Below are positions 45,388 through 55,248 of a stretch of 64,000 nt of DNA, one piece after another. Position 1 is the first letter of the stretch; each line of letters starts with the position of its first letter. The notes under the pieces were generated by a model that saw nothing but the letters and a program-made list of their open reading frames with translations, made no database searches and was not told where the DNA came from. The stretch comes from Rhodoferax sp. (GTDB taxonomy: Bacteria > Pseudomonadota > Gammaproteobacteria > Burkholderiales > Burkholderiaceae_C). Position numbers and translations under genes: made by a program. The DNA lies in NCBI GenBank assembly GCA_031291295.1, contig JARLJI010000058.1, positions 108,123-172,122 on the forward strand. Reading direction: 5' to 3'.

Positions 45388-46487
45388 AAATGGCCCTGAT
45401 TACCGACGCATGGCAGCCGCAGGTCAATGGCGTGGTCACCACGCTGGTCGAACTGGTGCTGGAGCTTACGACGCTGGGCCATCAGGTCGAGGTGATTCAC
45501 CCGGGTTTGTTCAAGAACCGCCCCTGTCCCGGTTATGCGGGCATCGACCTGGCGGTGCGCCCGAAACGCCTGTTGGGTGCCAGGCTCGATGCCCTGCAGC
45601 CCGAGGCCATCCACATTGCGACGGAAGGCCCGCTGGGCTGGGCGGCGCGTAGCTACTGCGTCAAGCGGGGCTTGTCTTTCACGACGGCGTTTCATACCAA
45701 GTTTCCTGAAATTCTCAATGCCGCTTTGCGGGTGCCGCTGTCCTGGGGTTACGCGCTGTTCCGCCATTTCCACCGGCCTTCTTCGGGTGTGATGGTGCCC
45801 ACCCAGGGCGTGCTGCGCATGCTGGAGCAGCGTGGCTTTCGCAACCTGCGGAGCTGGACGCATGGCGTGGATACACGGTTGTTCGAGTTCCGGACCGAGG
45901 CAAGGATATACCCGCCCGTGGGTGTGATGGCGCACCCGGTGTCGCTGTTTGTCGGGCGTGTGTCGTACGAGAAGAACATTGAAGCCTTCCTGCGGCTGGA
46001 CCTGCCCGGTACCAAGGTGGTTTGCGGGGTGGGTCCGCTGCAAGCCTCGCTCAAGGAGCGCTTCCCTCACGTGCGCTGGCTGGGCGTGCTGCCGCGCGAC
46101 GAGTTGGCCAAAGTCTATGCGGCGGCCGACGTTTTTGTCTTTCCGAGCAAGTCCGAAACTTTTGGCCTGGTCATGCTGGAAGCCATGGCTTGCGGCACGC
46201 CGGTGGCGGCCTATCCGGTGGACGGGCCGCTCGAAGTTCTGGGGCAAACCGATGCCGGCAATAATGGGGCTGGTCTGGGCGGTGTGATGAACGACGACCT
46301 GCAACAGGCCTGCTACAGCGCACTGGCGCTCCCCAGGTACCAGGCCCGTGCCCGGGCGCTGGAGTTCAGTTGGGCGCATGCAACACAGCTCTTTCTCGGG
46401 AATTTGGTGCCAGTGCGTCAAGGCATGGCTTGCGCCAAGTCAAATTTGGCGCAGGGCGTTGTCACGCCTTTGTCATCAAATCGGTAA
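45384..46487 (+). CDS. GT4-family glycosyltransferase, Agt-like (candidate glycolipid synthase)
   Basis: ALITDAWQPQVNGVVTTLVELV; PSKSETFGLVMLEAMACGTPVAAYPVDGPLEV; ATGA overlap with upstream gene. Confidence 0.82.
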   Translation: MKMALITDAWQPQVNGVVTTLVELVLELTTLGHQVEVIHPGLFKNRPCPGYAGIDLAVRPKRLLGARLDALQPEAIHIATEGPLGWAARSYCVKRGLSFTTAFHTKFPEILNAALRVPLSWGYALFRHFHRPSSGVMVPTQGVLRMLEQRGFRNLRSWTHGVDTRLFEFRTEARIYPPVGVMAHPVSLFVGRVSYEKNIEAFLRLDLPGTKVVCGVGPLQASLKERFPHVRWLGVLPRDELAKVYAAADVFVFPSKSETFGLVMLEAMACGTPVAAYPVDGPLEVLGQTDAGNNGAGLGGVMNDDLQQACYSALALPRYQARARALEFSWAHATQLFLGNLVPVRQGMACAKSNLAQGVVTPLSSNR

Positions 46488-46497
46488 ATACTGTCAT
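46459..46497 (+). promoter_or_regulatory. PHO-box candidate upstream of ppk: TTGTCAC-N4-TTGTCAT plus CTGTCAT (46491), overlapping the 3' end of the GT4 gene
   Basis: Heptamers at 46459, 46470, 46491. Confidence 0.6.
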
Positions 46498-46555
46498 AAA
46501 TGGATTTCTTTTTGTTACCTTTCTTTTACCTGTTGTTGACTTGATCCAGCCAAAG

Positions 46556-48658
46556 ATGAATTCCCAGGCCGTTGTCCCGCAGCCTGCTGCCGAACCGCTC
46601 GCAGTCCCGCTCCTGGATCGCGATCACAGCATTCTTGCGTTCAATGAGCGCGTACTGGATTGGGCGCGCCGGCCCCAGGTGCCGCTGCTGGAGCGGCTGC
46701 GTTATTTGTGCATTGTCTCGTCCAATCTGGATGAATTTTTTGAAATTCGCGCCGAGCCGCACCTGACGGCGTCGCAAAACGCCGACCACAAAGGACTCTA
46801 TACGGTGGAGTCGGTTGAAGCGCTGGCCGCCGCCGCGCACGACCTGGTCGCACGGCAGTACGCGCTGTACAACGACGACCTGATGCCCACCTTTGAAAAG
46901 CACGGCATCAAGATCATCGCGCATGGCGAACGCACCGCCGTCCATCGGGGTTGGGTCAGGCAATACTTCGAGCGCGAAGTGCGCCCGCTGCTCATTCCCG
47001 TGGCGCTCGATCCGGCGCACCCGTTTCCGCAGGTGGCCAACAAATCGCTGAACTTCATCGTGCGGCTTGGCGGCCGCGACGCCTTTGGCCGCGAGAACGA
47101 CATCGCCATCGTCAAGGTGCCGCGTGTGCTGCCGCGCTTCATCCGCATGCCGGGCAAGGTCTCGGGCGGGCGCGTCCTGTTCGTGTCGCTGTCCAGCGTG
47201 ATCCGTGCCAACCTGACAACGCTGTTTCCAGGGCGTGAGGTGGGGCAGTTTTCGCAGTTCCGGGTGACGCGCCATTCGGATCTTGCCGTGGACGAAGACG
47301 ACGTGCAGGACTTGCGCACCGCTTTGCGCCTGGGCTTGCAGCACCGCCACTACGGCCAGGCGGTGCGGCTGGAGGTGTCAACGGGGTGCTCCGAGTACCT
47401 CGCGAGTTTTCTTCTCAAACAGTTCGATTTGCCCGCGCTGGCGCTCTACCGTGTCCATGGTCCGGTGAATCTGGCGCGGCTGACGCAATTGATTGATTTG
47501 ATCGACGAGCCCAAGTTGCTGTTTCCGCCGTTCAAGCCGTCCTATCCGGCGCAACTGGTGCCCGGCCAGTCTTTTTTCGAGCGGCTCAAGCACGGGGATG
47601 TGTCGATTCATCAGCCGTTCGAGAGTTTTGATGCGGTTCTCGCCTTTTTGCGCGAAGCGGCTTATGACCCGCAGGTGCTGGCGATCAAGCAGACGATTTA
47701 TCGAACGGGTGCCGATTCGGAATTGATGGACTTGCTGCGCGAGGCCGTGCGCCGCGGCAAGGAGGTCACGGCCGTAGTGGAGCTCAAGGCCCGGTTTGAC
47801 GAAGAGGCCAATATCAACTGGGCGGAAATGCTCGAATCCATTGGCGCCCAAGTGGTCTACGGCGTGGTGGGGCTCAAGACGCACGCCAAGATGCTGCTGG
47901 TCACGCGCCGGGAAGGTAAAAGCCTGAAGCGCTATGCGCATCTGTCAACCGGCAACTACAACTCGCGCACCGCGCGGCTCTACACCGATGTGAGTTACCT
48001 GACGGCCGATCGACTGCTGACGGCTGATGTCGACAACGTGTTTGTGCATCTGGCGAGCCAGAGCAAGCTGCCCAAACTGAACCGGCTGTGGCTGGCACCG
48101 TTCCAGTTGCAGCGCAAGCTGATCGAGAAGATTGATTCGCTGGGCGAGGGCGCGGCCCAGGGCAAGGCGTCGCGCATTGTCGCCAAGATGAACGCATTGA
48201 CCGACGAGGCGCTGGTCCTGTCGCTGATCAAGGCCTCGCAGCGCGGCGTGAAGATTGACCTGATCGTGCGCGGTGCCTGCACGCTGCCGGCACGGCTGCC
48301 CGGTGTCACCGACAACATCAGGGTGCGCTCGGTGATCGGCCGGTTTCTGGAGCATTCGCGGGTGTTCTATTTCCGCTGCGCGGATGAGGAAGAGCTGTAC
48401 CTGTCCAGCGCCGACTGGATGAACCGCAACATGCTGCGGCGGGTCGAGCTGGCCTGGCCGGTGAGCGACCCTGTCATCCGCCAGCGCATCATCGATGAAT
48501 GCCTGGTGGCTTATTTGCACGATGGCCGCGATGCTTGGGATCTGGGGCCCGATGGCACCTACACGCGGGTTGATGCGACAGGGGAGCACCCGGGACACGG
48601 CGCGCAGGCGGCATTGATGGCGCGCTATGCGGGTGGCGACGCCGTAACCAACGAGTAG
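46556..48658 (+). CDS. ppk: Polyphosphate kinase
   Basis: LLDRDHSILAFNERVLDWA; NLDEFFEIRAEPH; YAHLSTGNYNSRTARLYTDVSY. Confidence 0.96.
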   Translation: MNSQAVVPQPAAEPLAVPLLDRDHSILAFNERVLDWARRPQVPLLERLRYLCIVSSNLDEFFEIRAEPHLTASQNADHKGLYTVESVEALAAAAHDLVARQYALYNDDLMPTFEKHGIKIIAHGERTAVHRGWVRQYFEREVRPLLIPVALDPAHPFPQVANKSLNFIVRLGGRDAFGRENDIAIVKVPRVLPRFIRMPGKVSGGRVLFVSLSSVIRANLTTLFPGREVGQFSQFRVTRHSDLAVDEDDVQDLRTALRLGLQHRHYGQAVRLEVSTGCSEYLASFLLKQFDLPALALYRVHGPVNLARLTQLIDLIDEPKLLFPPFKPSYPAQLVPGQSFFERLKHGDVSIHQPFESFDAVLAFLREAAYDPQVLAIKQTIYRTGADSELMDLLREAVRRGKEVTAVVELKARFDEEANINWAEMLESIGAQVVYGVVGLKTHAKMLLVTRREGKSLKRYAHLSTGNYNSRTARLYTDVSYLTADRLLTADVDNVFVHLASQSKLPKLNRLWLAPFQLQRKLIEKIDSLGEGAAQGKASRIVAKMNALTDEALVLSLIKASQRGVKIDLIVRGACTLPARLPGVTDNIRVRSVIGRFLEHSRVFYFRCADEEELYLSSADWMNRNMLRRVELAWPVSDPVIRQRIIDECLVAYLHDGRDAWDLGPDGTYTRVDATGEHPGHGAQAALMARYAGGDAVTNE

Positions 48659-48666
48659 TCAACACC

Positions 48667-49128
48667 ATGGACCTGATCTTGTGGCGTCACGCGGAAGCGG
48701 AACAATGGGTGGAGGGCTGCAATGACCTGGATCGGTCGCTGACGCAGCGCGGCGAGAAACAGGCTGCCCGCATGGGCGGCTGGCTGGACCGGCAGTTGCC
48801 CGAAGGCGCGCGGATTCTGGTCAGTCCGGCACGGCGTGCCGAGCAGACGGCGCTGGCGCTGGGGCGCAAATACAAGCTGCGGCCCGAACTGGGTCCGGAC
48901 GGCACGCCCGCGCAATTGCTGGAACTGGTGCAGTGGCCCGCCAACAAGTCAACCGTGCTGGTGATCGGGCACCAGCCCACGCTGGGGCAGACCATCTCCC
49001 AATTGCTGGCACTCGGGGCCAGCGAGTGCGTGATGAAAAAGGGCGCGGTCTGGTGGCTGCGCCATCGCGACCGCGAGGGGCAGTCCCAGACCGTGGTGGT
49101 GAGCGTCCAGTCGCCGGAAACCCTTTAA
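48667..49128 (+). CDS. sixA: Phosphohistidine phosphatase SixA
   Basis: MDLILWRHAEAE histidine phosphatase RHG-type motif; VIGHQPTLGQTISQL. Confidence 0.9.
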   Translation: MDLILWRHAEAEQWVEGCNDLDRSLTQRGEKQAARMGGWLDRQLPEGARILVSPARRAEQTALALGRKYKLRPELGPDGTPAQLLELVQWPANKSTVLVIGHQPTLGQTISQLLALGASECVMKKGAVWWLRHRDREGQSQTVVVSVQSPETL

Positions 49129-49207
49129 CGCAGCGAAGGGCCGCCCCGAGCAAGTTCCGCCCCCTCGGGGGGGCAGCGCAGCACACGCAGTGGCAAGCGT
49201 GGGGGCT
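49127..49207. repeat. Family B intergenic repeat copy 2
   Basis: AACGCAGCGAAGGGCCGCCCCGAGCAAGTTCCGCCCCCTCGGGGGGGCAGCGCAGCACACGCAGTGGCAAGCGTGGGGGCT. Confidence 0.92.
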
Positions 49208-49226
49208 GGTAACAGGCGATCGGAGA

Positions 49227-49598
49227 TCAGGACTGGCTGGGCCGACCGGTCTTGATGGCCGGAACGGCTTCCAGTGCGGTGAGGAAGACTGCATCGGGCA
49301 GCGCGGCCAGGGCTTTGATGCCGGCACGCAGCACTTCGCTCTTCTTCACGGGATGGGCCAGTTTGGCGGCACGCTGCTTCAATTCGTCGAGCACGCCATA
49401 TTCGATCTTGGGGATGGTAAAGCTGTCGCGCACCAGCTTGGGCTTCCTGGCCTTGACGGGCTTGTCGGCGGCCTTGGGTTTGGCAACGACTTTGGCCGCA
49501 GCGGTCTTGGCGGAACTTGCCGCCGGTTTGGCCGGGATTTTTTCAGGATTTGCGGAGGCTGGTTTTTTACGGGTGGCGATTTTTTTGGCGGCGGGCAT
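49227..49598 (-). CDS. Uncharacterised protein: Lys/Ala/Pro-rich histone H1-like N-terminal tail + RHH-like C-terminal domain
   Basis: AAKKIATRKKPASANPEKIPAKPAA.. then RDSFTIPKIEYGVLDELKQRAAKLAHPVKKSEVLRAGIKALAAL. Confidence 0.75.
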   Translation of the reverse strand: MPAAKKIATRKKPASANPEKIPAKPAASSAKTAAAKVVAKPKAADKPVKARKPKLVRDSFTIPKIEYGVLDELKQRAAKLAHPVKKSEVLRAGIKALAALPDAVFLTALEAVPAIKTGRPSQS

Positions 49599-49613
49599 GG
49601 GAGGATCCTGGTT

Positions 49614-49645
49614 AAAACGGTATATACAGTTTATACGGTTTAAAT
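49614..49645 (-). promoter_or_regulatory. Candidate operator/promoter: direct 9-mers TATACAGTT TATACGGTT upstream of the RHH-like gene
   Basis: Tandem repeat at 49623-49640 overlapping TATA-rich -10-like sequence. Confidence 0.4.
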
Positions 49646-49657
49646 TCCGACGGCAAA

Positions 49658-51157
49658 TCAGCAGCCTGCGAGTTGCAATGTCCAGGGTGTTTTCTGCCAG
49701 GCTGCCACCTCTTCACGCAGCAGGTGAGCCGACTGTGGAAAGGCCTCGGCCCAGCCCGGGCGGCAGGTCAGTATCAGCCGGTGGTCGGCGCCGGGGCCTG
49801 CCGCGAGCCGCATGCCCCTTAGGTCGGGATCGCGCCGCGCATGGCAAAGAATGACGGCAAGGCGCAGGCACAACAACTGGCGCACAAACAATGTGTCTTC
49901 GAAATCCACCTCCAGCTTGCGCAGCTTGCCGCGGTGCCCCAGCACGAGCAAGCTGAGGCGGTGAAGTTCGGTCAGGGCAAAGCCCAATGCATCGACGTTG
50001 TCCAGGATGTAGGCGCCGTGTTTGTGATAGTCGCTGTGTGAAATCCGGCAGCCAATTTCATGCAATTGGGCGGCCCAATCCAGTTTTCGCAAATTGCTGC
50101 CGGAGCCCGCAGTAGCAGGCCCGCCCTGCAATTGACTGAACAGGTGGCAGGCGACCTTGCTGACGCGCTGGGCCTGCGCGGTGTCAGTTTCGAACTTGTT
50201 GACAAGGCGCTGCACAGTGGCCGAGCGGATGTCGGTCTGCGTCTGCTCACGGTCCAGCAGGTCATACAAGACACCATGCCGCAACGCACCCTGGGCGGCC
50301 TGCATCTTGTCTATGCCAAGCAGGTCGAAAACAGCGCGCAAAACGCTGACACCGCCGCCTATGACGGCGCGACGATCTTCCCTGATGCCGTCAAGCTGCA
50401 AACGGTCAGCGCTCTGCGCCTTGAGCAATCGGGCCAGCAACCAGTCCAGACCTTCGCGTGTGACGGATCCGGCCGGCCAGCCCGCTGCGGTCAGCACGTC
50501 GCCTACGGCGCCAATGGTGCCCGAGGAGCCATAAGCCACCTCCCAGGCATCGCGCCGATAGGCGTTGAGCGCTTCATCGAGCACCGCCTTGGCGGCGATT
50601 TCCGCCATCTGGAACGCACGGGCAGTGAACTGGCCGGCAGGAAAATGTTTCATTGACAAGGTGACGCTGCCGACGCGATACGACTCCACCACGCGGGCGT
50701 CAAACGCGCGGCCCAGAATCAACTCGGTGGAGCGCCCGCCAATGTCCACCACCAGGCGCTTTTCGTCGGATTGTGGCAACAGATGCGCCACGCCCTGGTA
50801 AATCAGCCGGGCTTCTTCGCGCCCCGAAATGACGTCAATCGGGAACCCCAGTATTTCGTGGGCGCGCGTCAGAAATTGGTCACGGTTGCGTGCTTCACGC
50901 AGGGTCTGCGTGGCGACTGCACACACCTGGCCCCGCTTGAAATCTGCCAGGCGTTCACCAAAGCGCGCGAGACAATCCCAGCCTCGCTGCATGGCGAGGG
51001 AGGTCAGGTTGCGCTCGTCGTCCAGCCCGTTACCTAACCGGACCGTTTCCTTCAGGTATTGGACCCGGTGAATCTGTCCGCCCTCGAAGCGGCCGATTTC
51101 AAGGCGAAAGCTGTTGGAGCCCAGGTCCACAGCGGCGAGTCGAGTTCCGTTTTGCAT
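49658..51157 (-). CDS. ppx: Exopolyphosphatase (Ppx/GppA family)
   Basis: MQNGTRLAAVDLGSNSFRLEIGRFEGG; VVDIGGRSTELILG. Confidence 0.93.
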   Translation of the reverse strand: MQNGTRLAAVDLGSNSFRLEIGRFEGGQIHRVQYLKETVRLGNGLDDERNLTSLAMQRGWDCLARFGERLADFKRGQVCAVATQTLREARNRDQFLTRAHEILGFPIDVISGREEARLIYQGVAHLLPQSDEKRLVVDIGGRSTELILGRAFDARVVESYRVGSVTLSMKHFPAGQFTARAFQMAEIAAKAVLDEALNAYRRDAWEVAYGSSGTIGAVGDVLTAAGWPAGSVTREGLDWLLARLLKAQSADRLQLDGIREDRRAVIGGGVSVLRAVFDLLGIDKMQAAQGALRHGVLYDLLDREQTQTDIRSATVQRLVNKFETDTAQAQRVSKVACHLFSQLQGGPATAGSGSNLRKLDWAAQLHEIGCRISHSDYHKHGAYILDNVDALGFALTELHRLSLLVLGHRGKLRKLEVDFEDTLFVRQLLCLRLAVILCHARRDPDLRGMRLAAGPGADHRLILTCRPGWAEAFPQSAHLLREEVAAWQKTPWTLQLAGC

Positions 51158-51365
51158 TGTCTGTCTGGTTTTGCTGTGGTCAGCATAGCATTCACGGGGG
51201 ATTCGCATGTTGGATGAACTGGATTCAGCCGACCCCGCGGCCATGTTGCGCCAGCACGTGGTCCACCTGGGAGCCATCTGAGCCTAAGGCCGTTGCGTGA
51301 CGGGAATATGACAGTCTCGCGACCCGATGGTTAACCCGCTTTCGGCGTTCACTGGCTGGGATGCC

Positions 51366-51394
51366 TTGTCATATCTTTGTCACATCACCGTCTT
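51366..51394 (+). promoter_or_regulatory. PHO-box upstream of pstS: TTGTCAT-N4-TTGTCAC-N4-CCGTCTT
   Basis: Heptamers at 51366, 51377, 51388. Confidence 0.7.
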
Positions 51395-51434
51395 ACAGTT
51401 TGCCCATCTGTTAACCACCCTGAGAGGTCTTTTT

Positions 51435-52475
51435 ATGAAGATGAAGTTCAGCGCGACGATGATCAGCCTGGCGGCTGTGTCCCTTGTTTATGCCATGCCC
51501 GCCAACGCACAGAATGTCACTGGTGCCGGATCCACTTTTGGCGCCCCCATCTATTCCAAATGGGCATCCGACTACAACAAGATAACCGGCGTCAAGATCA
51601 ACTATCAGTCCGTGGGTTCAGGCGCGGGCATGCAACAAATCGATGCCAAGACCGTCGATTTTGGCGCCTCCGACATGCCGCTCAAAGACGAGGATCTGGC
51701 CAAAAAAGGGGAAATGCAATTCCCGACGGTGATTGGCGGTGTGATCCCCGTCGTGAATGTCAAAGGTATCGCGCCCGGGCAGCTGAAGCTCAATGGTCAG
51801 GTGCTCGGCGACATTTACCTGGCCAAGATCACCAAATGGAATGATCCGGCCATCAAGGCGCTGAACCCGACGCTGGCCTTGCCGGACGCCACGATCACGC
51901 CGGTTCGCCGCGCTGATGGTTCGGGTACGACGTTCATCTTCACCAACTACCTGAGCAAGGTCAATGCCGAGTGGAAGGCGAAGGTCGGTGAGGGCACCGC
52001 GGTGAACTGGCCCGCCGGCGCCGGCGGCAAGGGCAATGAAGGGGTCGCCGCGTTCGTGGGGCGCTTGCCCAACTCGATCGGCTATCTGGAATACGCCTAT
52101 GTGAAGCAAAACAAGATGACGTATGCGTTGATGCAAAACTCTGCTGGCAACTTCGTGTCGCCGGATGCCGCTGCTTTCAAGGCGGCCGCCGCAGGTGCCG
52201 ACTGGACGAAGAGCTTCTACCAGATCCTGACCGACGAGCCCGGCAAGGATTCATGGCCGATCACGGGTGCCACGTTCATCTTGCTGCACAAGGTACAGGA
52301 CAAACCGGCGCAAGGTGCTGTTACGCTGAAGTTTTTTGAATGGGCCTACCAGAATGGTGACCAGGCGGCGGAGGGCCTTGACTATGTTCCGTTGCCAGCA
52401 AGCGTGAAGGCGATCGTCCAGAAGAGCTGGGGCGAGATCAAGGACGCATCGGGCAAGGCTGTCGCTTACAAATAA
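51435..52475 (+). CDS. pstS: Phosphate ABC transporter substrate-binding protein
   Basis: Signal peptide; VTGAGSTFGAPIYSKWASDYNKITGVKINYQSVGSGAGMQQI. Confidence 0.97.
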   Translation: MKMKFSATMISLAAVSLVYAMPANAQNVTGAGSTFGAPIYSKWASDYNKITGVKINYQSVGSGAGMQQIDAKTVDFGASDMPLKDEDLAKKGEMQFPTVIGGVIPVVNVKGIAPGQLKLNGQVLGDIYLAKITKWNDPAIKALNPTLALPDATITPVRRADGSGTTFIFTNYLSKVNAEWKAKVGEGTAVNWPAGAGGKGNEGVAAFVGRLPNSIGYLEYAYVKQNKMTYALMQNSAGNFVSPDAAAFKAAAAGADWTKSFYQILTDEPGKDSWPITGATFILLHKVQDKPAQGAVTLKFFEWAYQNGDQAAEGLDYVPLPASVKAIVQKSWGEIKDASGKAVAYK

Positions 52476-52526
52476 GCAGAAAATAGGCAAATCTTCTCAG
52501 GTTTCATGGCGCAAGGAGTGTTCCCC

Positions 52527-53555
52527 ATGTCCTCTACACTTCCAGCAAACCAGGCTTTCGACCTTTCCGGCAAGGCCGCTGAACGTGCCATGACCAACCC
52601 GCCACCGGCCAAATCCGCCCGCTCAGGCCCGCTGCTGGACCGGCTGTTCGGCTGGGCCGCTGCCGGGGCTGCCTGGTTGACCCTGGCATTGTTGTTCGGC
52701 ATTCTGGTATCGCTGGTGATTGGCGCGTGGCCTGCTGTCGAAAAATACGGCCTGGGGTTTCTGACCAGCACCGTCTGGGATCCGGTGCAAAACGAGTATG
52801 GCGGGCTGGTCATGATCTATGGCACGCTGGCCACCTCGTTCATCGCGCTGCTGATTGCCGTGCCTGTCAGCTTCGGCATTGCCCTGTTTCTGACGGAGCT
52901 GTCACCCGCTTGGCTCAAGCGGCCCCTGGGGACCGCGATCGAGTTGCTGGCCGCCGTGCCCTCCATCGTGTACGGCATGTGGGGACTGCTGGTGTTCAGT
53001 CCGATTCTGGCCACTTATGTGCAGCAGCCCCTGCAAACCGTGTTCGGCGGTGTGCCCTACCTGGGGGCCCTGTTTTCGGGGCCGCCGGTGGGTATCGGTA
53101 TTCTGTCGGCCGGCATCATCCTGGCGATCATGATCATTCCGTTCATCGCGGCAGTGATGCGCGACGTGTTCGAGGTGACGCCGGTGCTGCTCAAGGAATC
53201 GGCCTACGGCCTGGGCGCGACCACTTGGGAGGTGGTGTTCAAGGTGGTACTGCCCTACACCAAGTCCGGCGTGATGGGTGGCATCATGCTGGGTTTGGGC
53301 CGCGCGCTGGGCGAGACCATGGCGGTGACCTTCGTGATCGGCAACTTCAACCAGCTCGATTCACTGAGTGTGTTCCAGGCGGCCAACAGTATCACTTCGG
53401 CGCTGGCCAACGAATTCGCCGAGGCCGCTCCAGGCCTGCACCAGGCGGCCCTGATTTACTTGGGATTGGTCTTGTTCTTCATTACGTTCGTGGTGCTGGC
53501 GCTGTCCAAAATCCTGCTGGCGCAGCTGCAGAAAAATGAGGGGACCCGCACATGA
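52527..53555 (+). CDS. pstC: Phosphate ABC transporter permease PstC
   Basis: [20 protein letters not shown]; order pstSCAB. Confidence 0.96.
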   Translation: MSSTLPANQAFDLSGKAAERAMTNPPPAKSARSGPLLDRLFGWAAAGAAWLTLALLFGILVSLVIGAWPAVEKYGLGFLTSTVWDPVQNEYGGLVMIYGTLATSFIALLIAVPVSFGIALFLTELSPAWLKRPLGTAIELLAAVPSIVYGMWGLLVFSPILATYVQQPLQTVFGGVPYLGALFSGPPVGIGILSAGIILAIMIIPFIAAVMRDVFEVTPVLLKESAYGLGATTWEVVFKVVLPYTKSGVMGGIMLGLGRALGETMAVTFVIGNFNQLDSLSVFQAANSITSALANEFAEAAPGLHQAALIYLGLVLFFITFVVLALSKILLAQLQKNEGTRT

Positions 53556-54415
53556 GCAGCGCCCACCAGCCGGATGTGCGCCTGGCCAAGTTCGCGCACC
53601 GCAAACGGGTGAACAAAATCGCTCTGACGTTGTCGCTGGCGGCCATGTCGTTTGGCTTGTTCTGGCTGATATGGATTTTGTGGGAAACGGTTCGCCTGGG
53701 CGTCGGTGGACTGGTGCTGGCCACGTTCACCCAAATGACGCCGCCCCCCAACGAGGCGGGTGGCCTCGCGAACGCCATCTACGGCTCGCTGGTCATGGTT
53801 GCCGCGGCCACTTTTATGGGTACGCCCGTTGGCATCATGGCCGGCATCTATCTGGCCGAATACAACCCGAAGGGCTGGCTGGCTTCCGTCACGCGGTTTG
53901 TCAATGATATTTTGCTGTCGGCGCCTTCCATTGTGATCGGGCTCTTTATCTATGCCGTCGTCGTGGCCCGCTTCAAGTCATTTTCCGGCTGGGCCGGTGC
54001 GCTGGCGCTGGCGCTGATCGTGATCCCGGTCGTCATTCGCACGACGGAAAACATGCTGCAGCTGGTGCCGGCGGGTCTGCGCGAAGCCGCCTACGCGCTG
54101 GGCGCGCCGAAGTGGAAGGTGATTCTCGGCATTACCCTGCGGGCCGCGCGTGCCGGCGTGGTGACCGGGGTGCTGCTGGCGGTGGCGCGTATTGCGGGCG
54201 AGACGGCGCCGCTGCTGTTCACGGCGCTGAGCAACCAGTTCTGGACCTCCGATCTGGACCAGCCCATGGCCAGCCTGCCGGTGACCATCTTCAAGTTCGC
54301 CATGAGCCCCTATGAGAACTGGCAAAAGCTGGCGTGGGCCGGCGTGTTCCTGATCACGATGGCCGTGCTGGGCCTGAACATTCTGGCGCGCGTCATGACG
54401 CGCAACAAGCACTGA
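53552..54415 (+). CDS. pstA: Phosphate ABC transporter permease PstA
   Basis: [23 protein letters not shown] overlap with pstC. Confidence 0.96.
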   Translation: MSSAHQPDVRLAKFAHRKRVNKIALTLSLAAMSFGLFWLIWILWETVRLGVGGLVLATFTQMTPPPNEAGGLANAIYGSLVMVAAATFMGTPVGIMAGIYLAEYNPKGWLASVTRFVNDILLSAPSIVIGLFIYAVVVARFKSFSGWAGALALALIVIPVVIRTTENMLQLVPAGLREAAYALGAPKWKVILGITLRAARAGVVTGVLLAVARIAGETAPLLFTALSNQFWTSDLDQPMASLPVTIFKFAMSPYENWQKLAWAGVFLITMAVLGLNILARVMTRNKH

Positions 54416-54451
54416 TCACTGCCCGGCCAACCATCCCAACCAAGGCGAGCG

Positions 54452-55231
54452 ATGCAACCCATGACAATGCCCCAAGAAAAATCGAAAATTTCGGTCAAGA
54501 ACCTGAACTTCTATTACGGCAAGTTCCACGCCCTCAAGGGCATCAACCTGGAAATTCCGGAAAAGAAAGTGACCTCGTTCATCGGCCCCTCCGGCTGCGG
54601 CAAGTCGACGCTGCTGCGCGTCTTCAACCGCATGTACGCGCTCTACCCCGAGCAGCGCGCCGAAGGCGAGATCATGCTCGATGGCGAGAATCTGCTGACC
54701 TCCAGGCAGGACATTGCCCTGCTTCGCGCCAAAGTTGGCATGGTTTTTCAGAAGCCGACGCCGTTTCCGATGTCGATTTACGACAATATCGTGTTTGGCG
54801 TGAAGCTGTTCGAAAACCTCAATGCCGCGGACATGGAAGAGCGCGTCGAATGGGCCCTGCGAAAGGCCGCGCTGTGGACCGAAGTGAAGGACAAGCTGAA
54901 CCAGAGCGGCGCCAGCCTGTCGGGTGGCCAGCAGCAACGCCTGTGCATTGCGCGCGGCATTGCGATCAAGCCCGAAATTCTGTTGCTCGATGAACCCTGC
55001 TCGGCACTGGACCCGATTTCCACGGCCAAAATCGAGGAGTTGATTGCCGAGCTCAAAGACGACTACACGGTGGTCATCGTGACGCACAACATGCAGCAGG
55101 CCGCGCGTTGCAGCGATTACACGGCCTACATGTACCTGGGCGATCTGGTCGAGTTCGGCATGACCGAAGAGTTGTTCTTCAAACCGCGGCGCAAAGAGAC
55201 CGAGGACTACATCACCGGCCGGTTCGGGTGA
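54452..55231 (+). CDS. pstB: Phosphate ABC transporter ATPase PstB
   Basis: Walker [40 protein letters not shown]. Confidence 0.97.
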   Translation: MQPMTMPQEKSKISVKNLNFYYGKFHALKGINLEIPEKKVTSFIGPSGCGKSTLLRVFNRMYALYPEQRAEGEIMLDGENLLTSRQDIALLRAKVGMVFQKPTPFPMSIYDNIVFGVKLFENLNAADMEERVEWALRKAALWTEVKDKLNQSGASLSGGQQQRLCIARGIAIKPEILLLDEPCSALDPISTAKIEELIAELKDDYTVVIVTHNMQQAARCSDYTAYMYLGDLVEFGMTEELFFKPRRKETEDYITGRFG

Positions 55232-55248
55232 TTTTCAAAGGAGCAATC

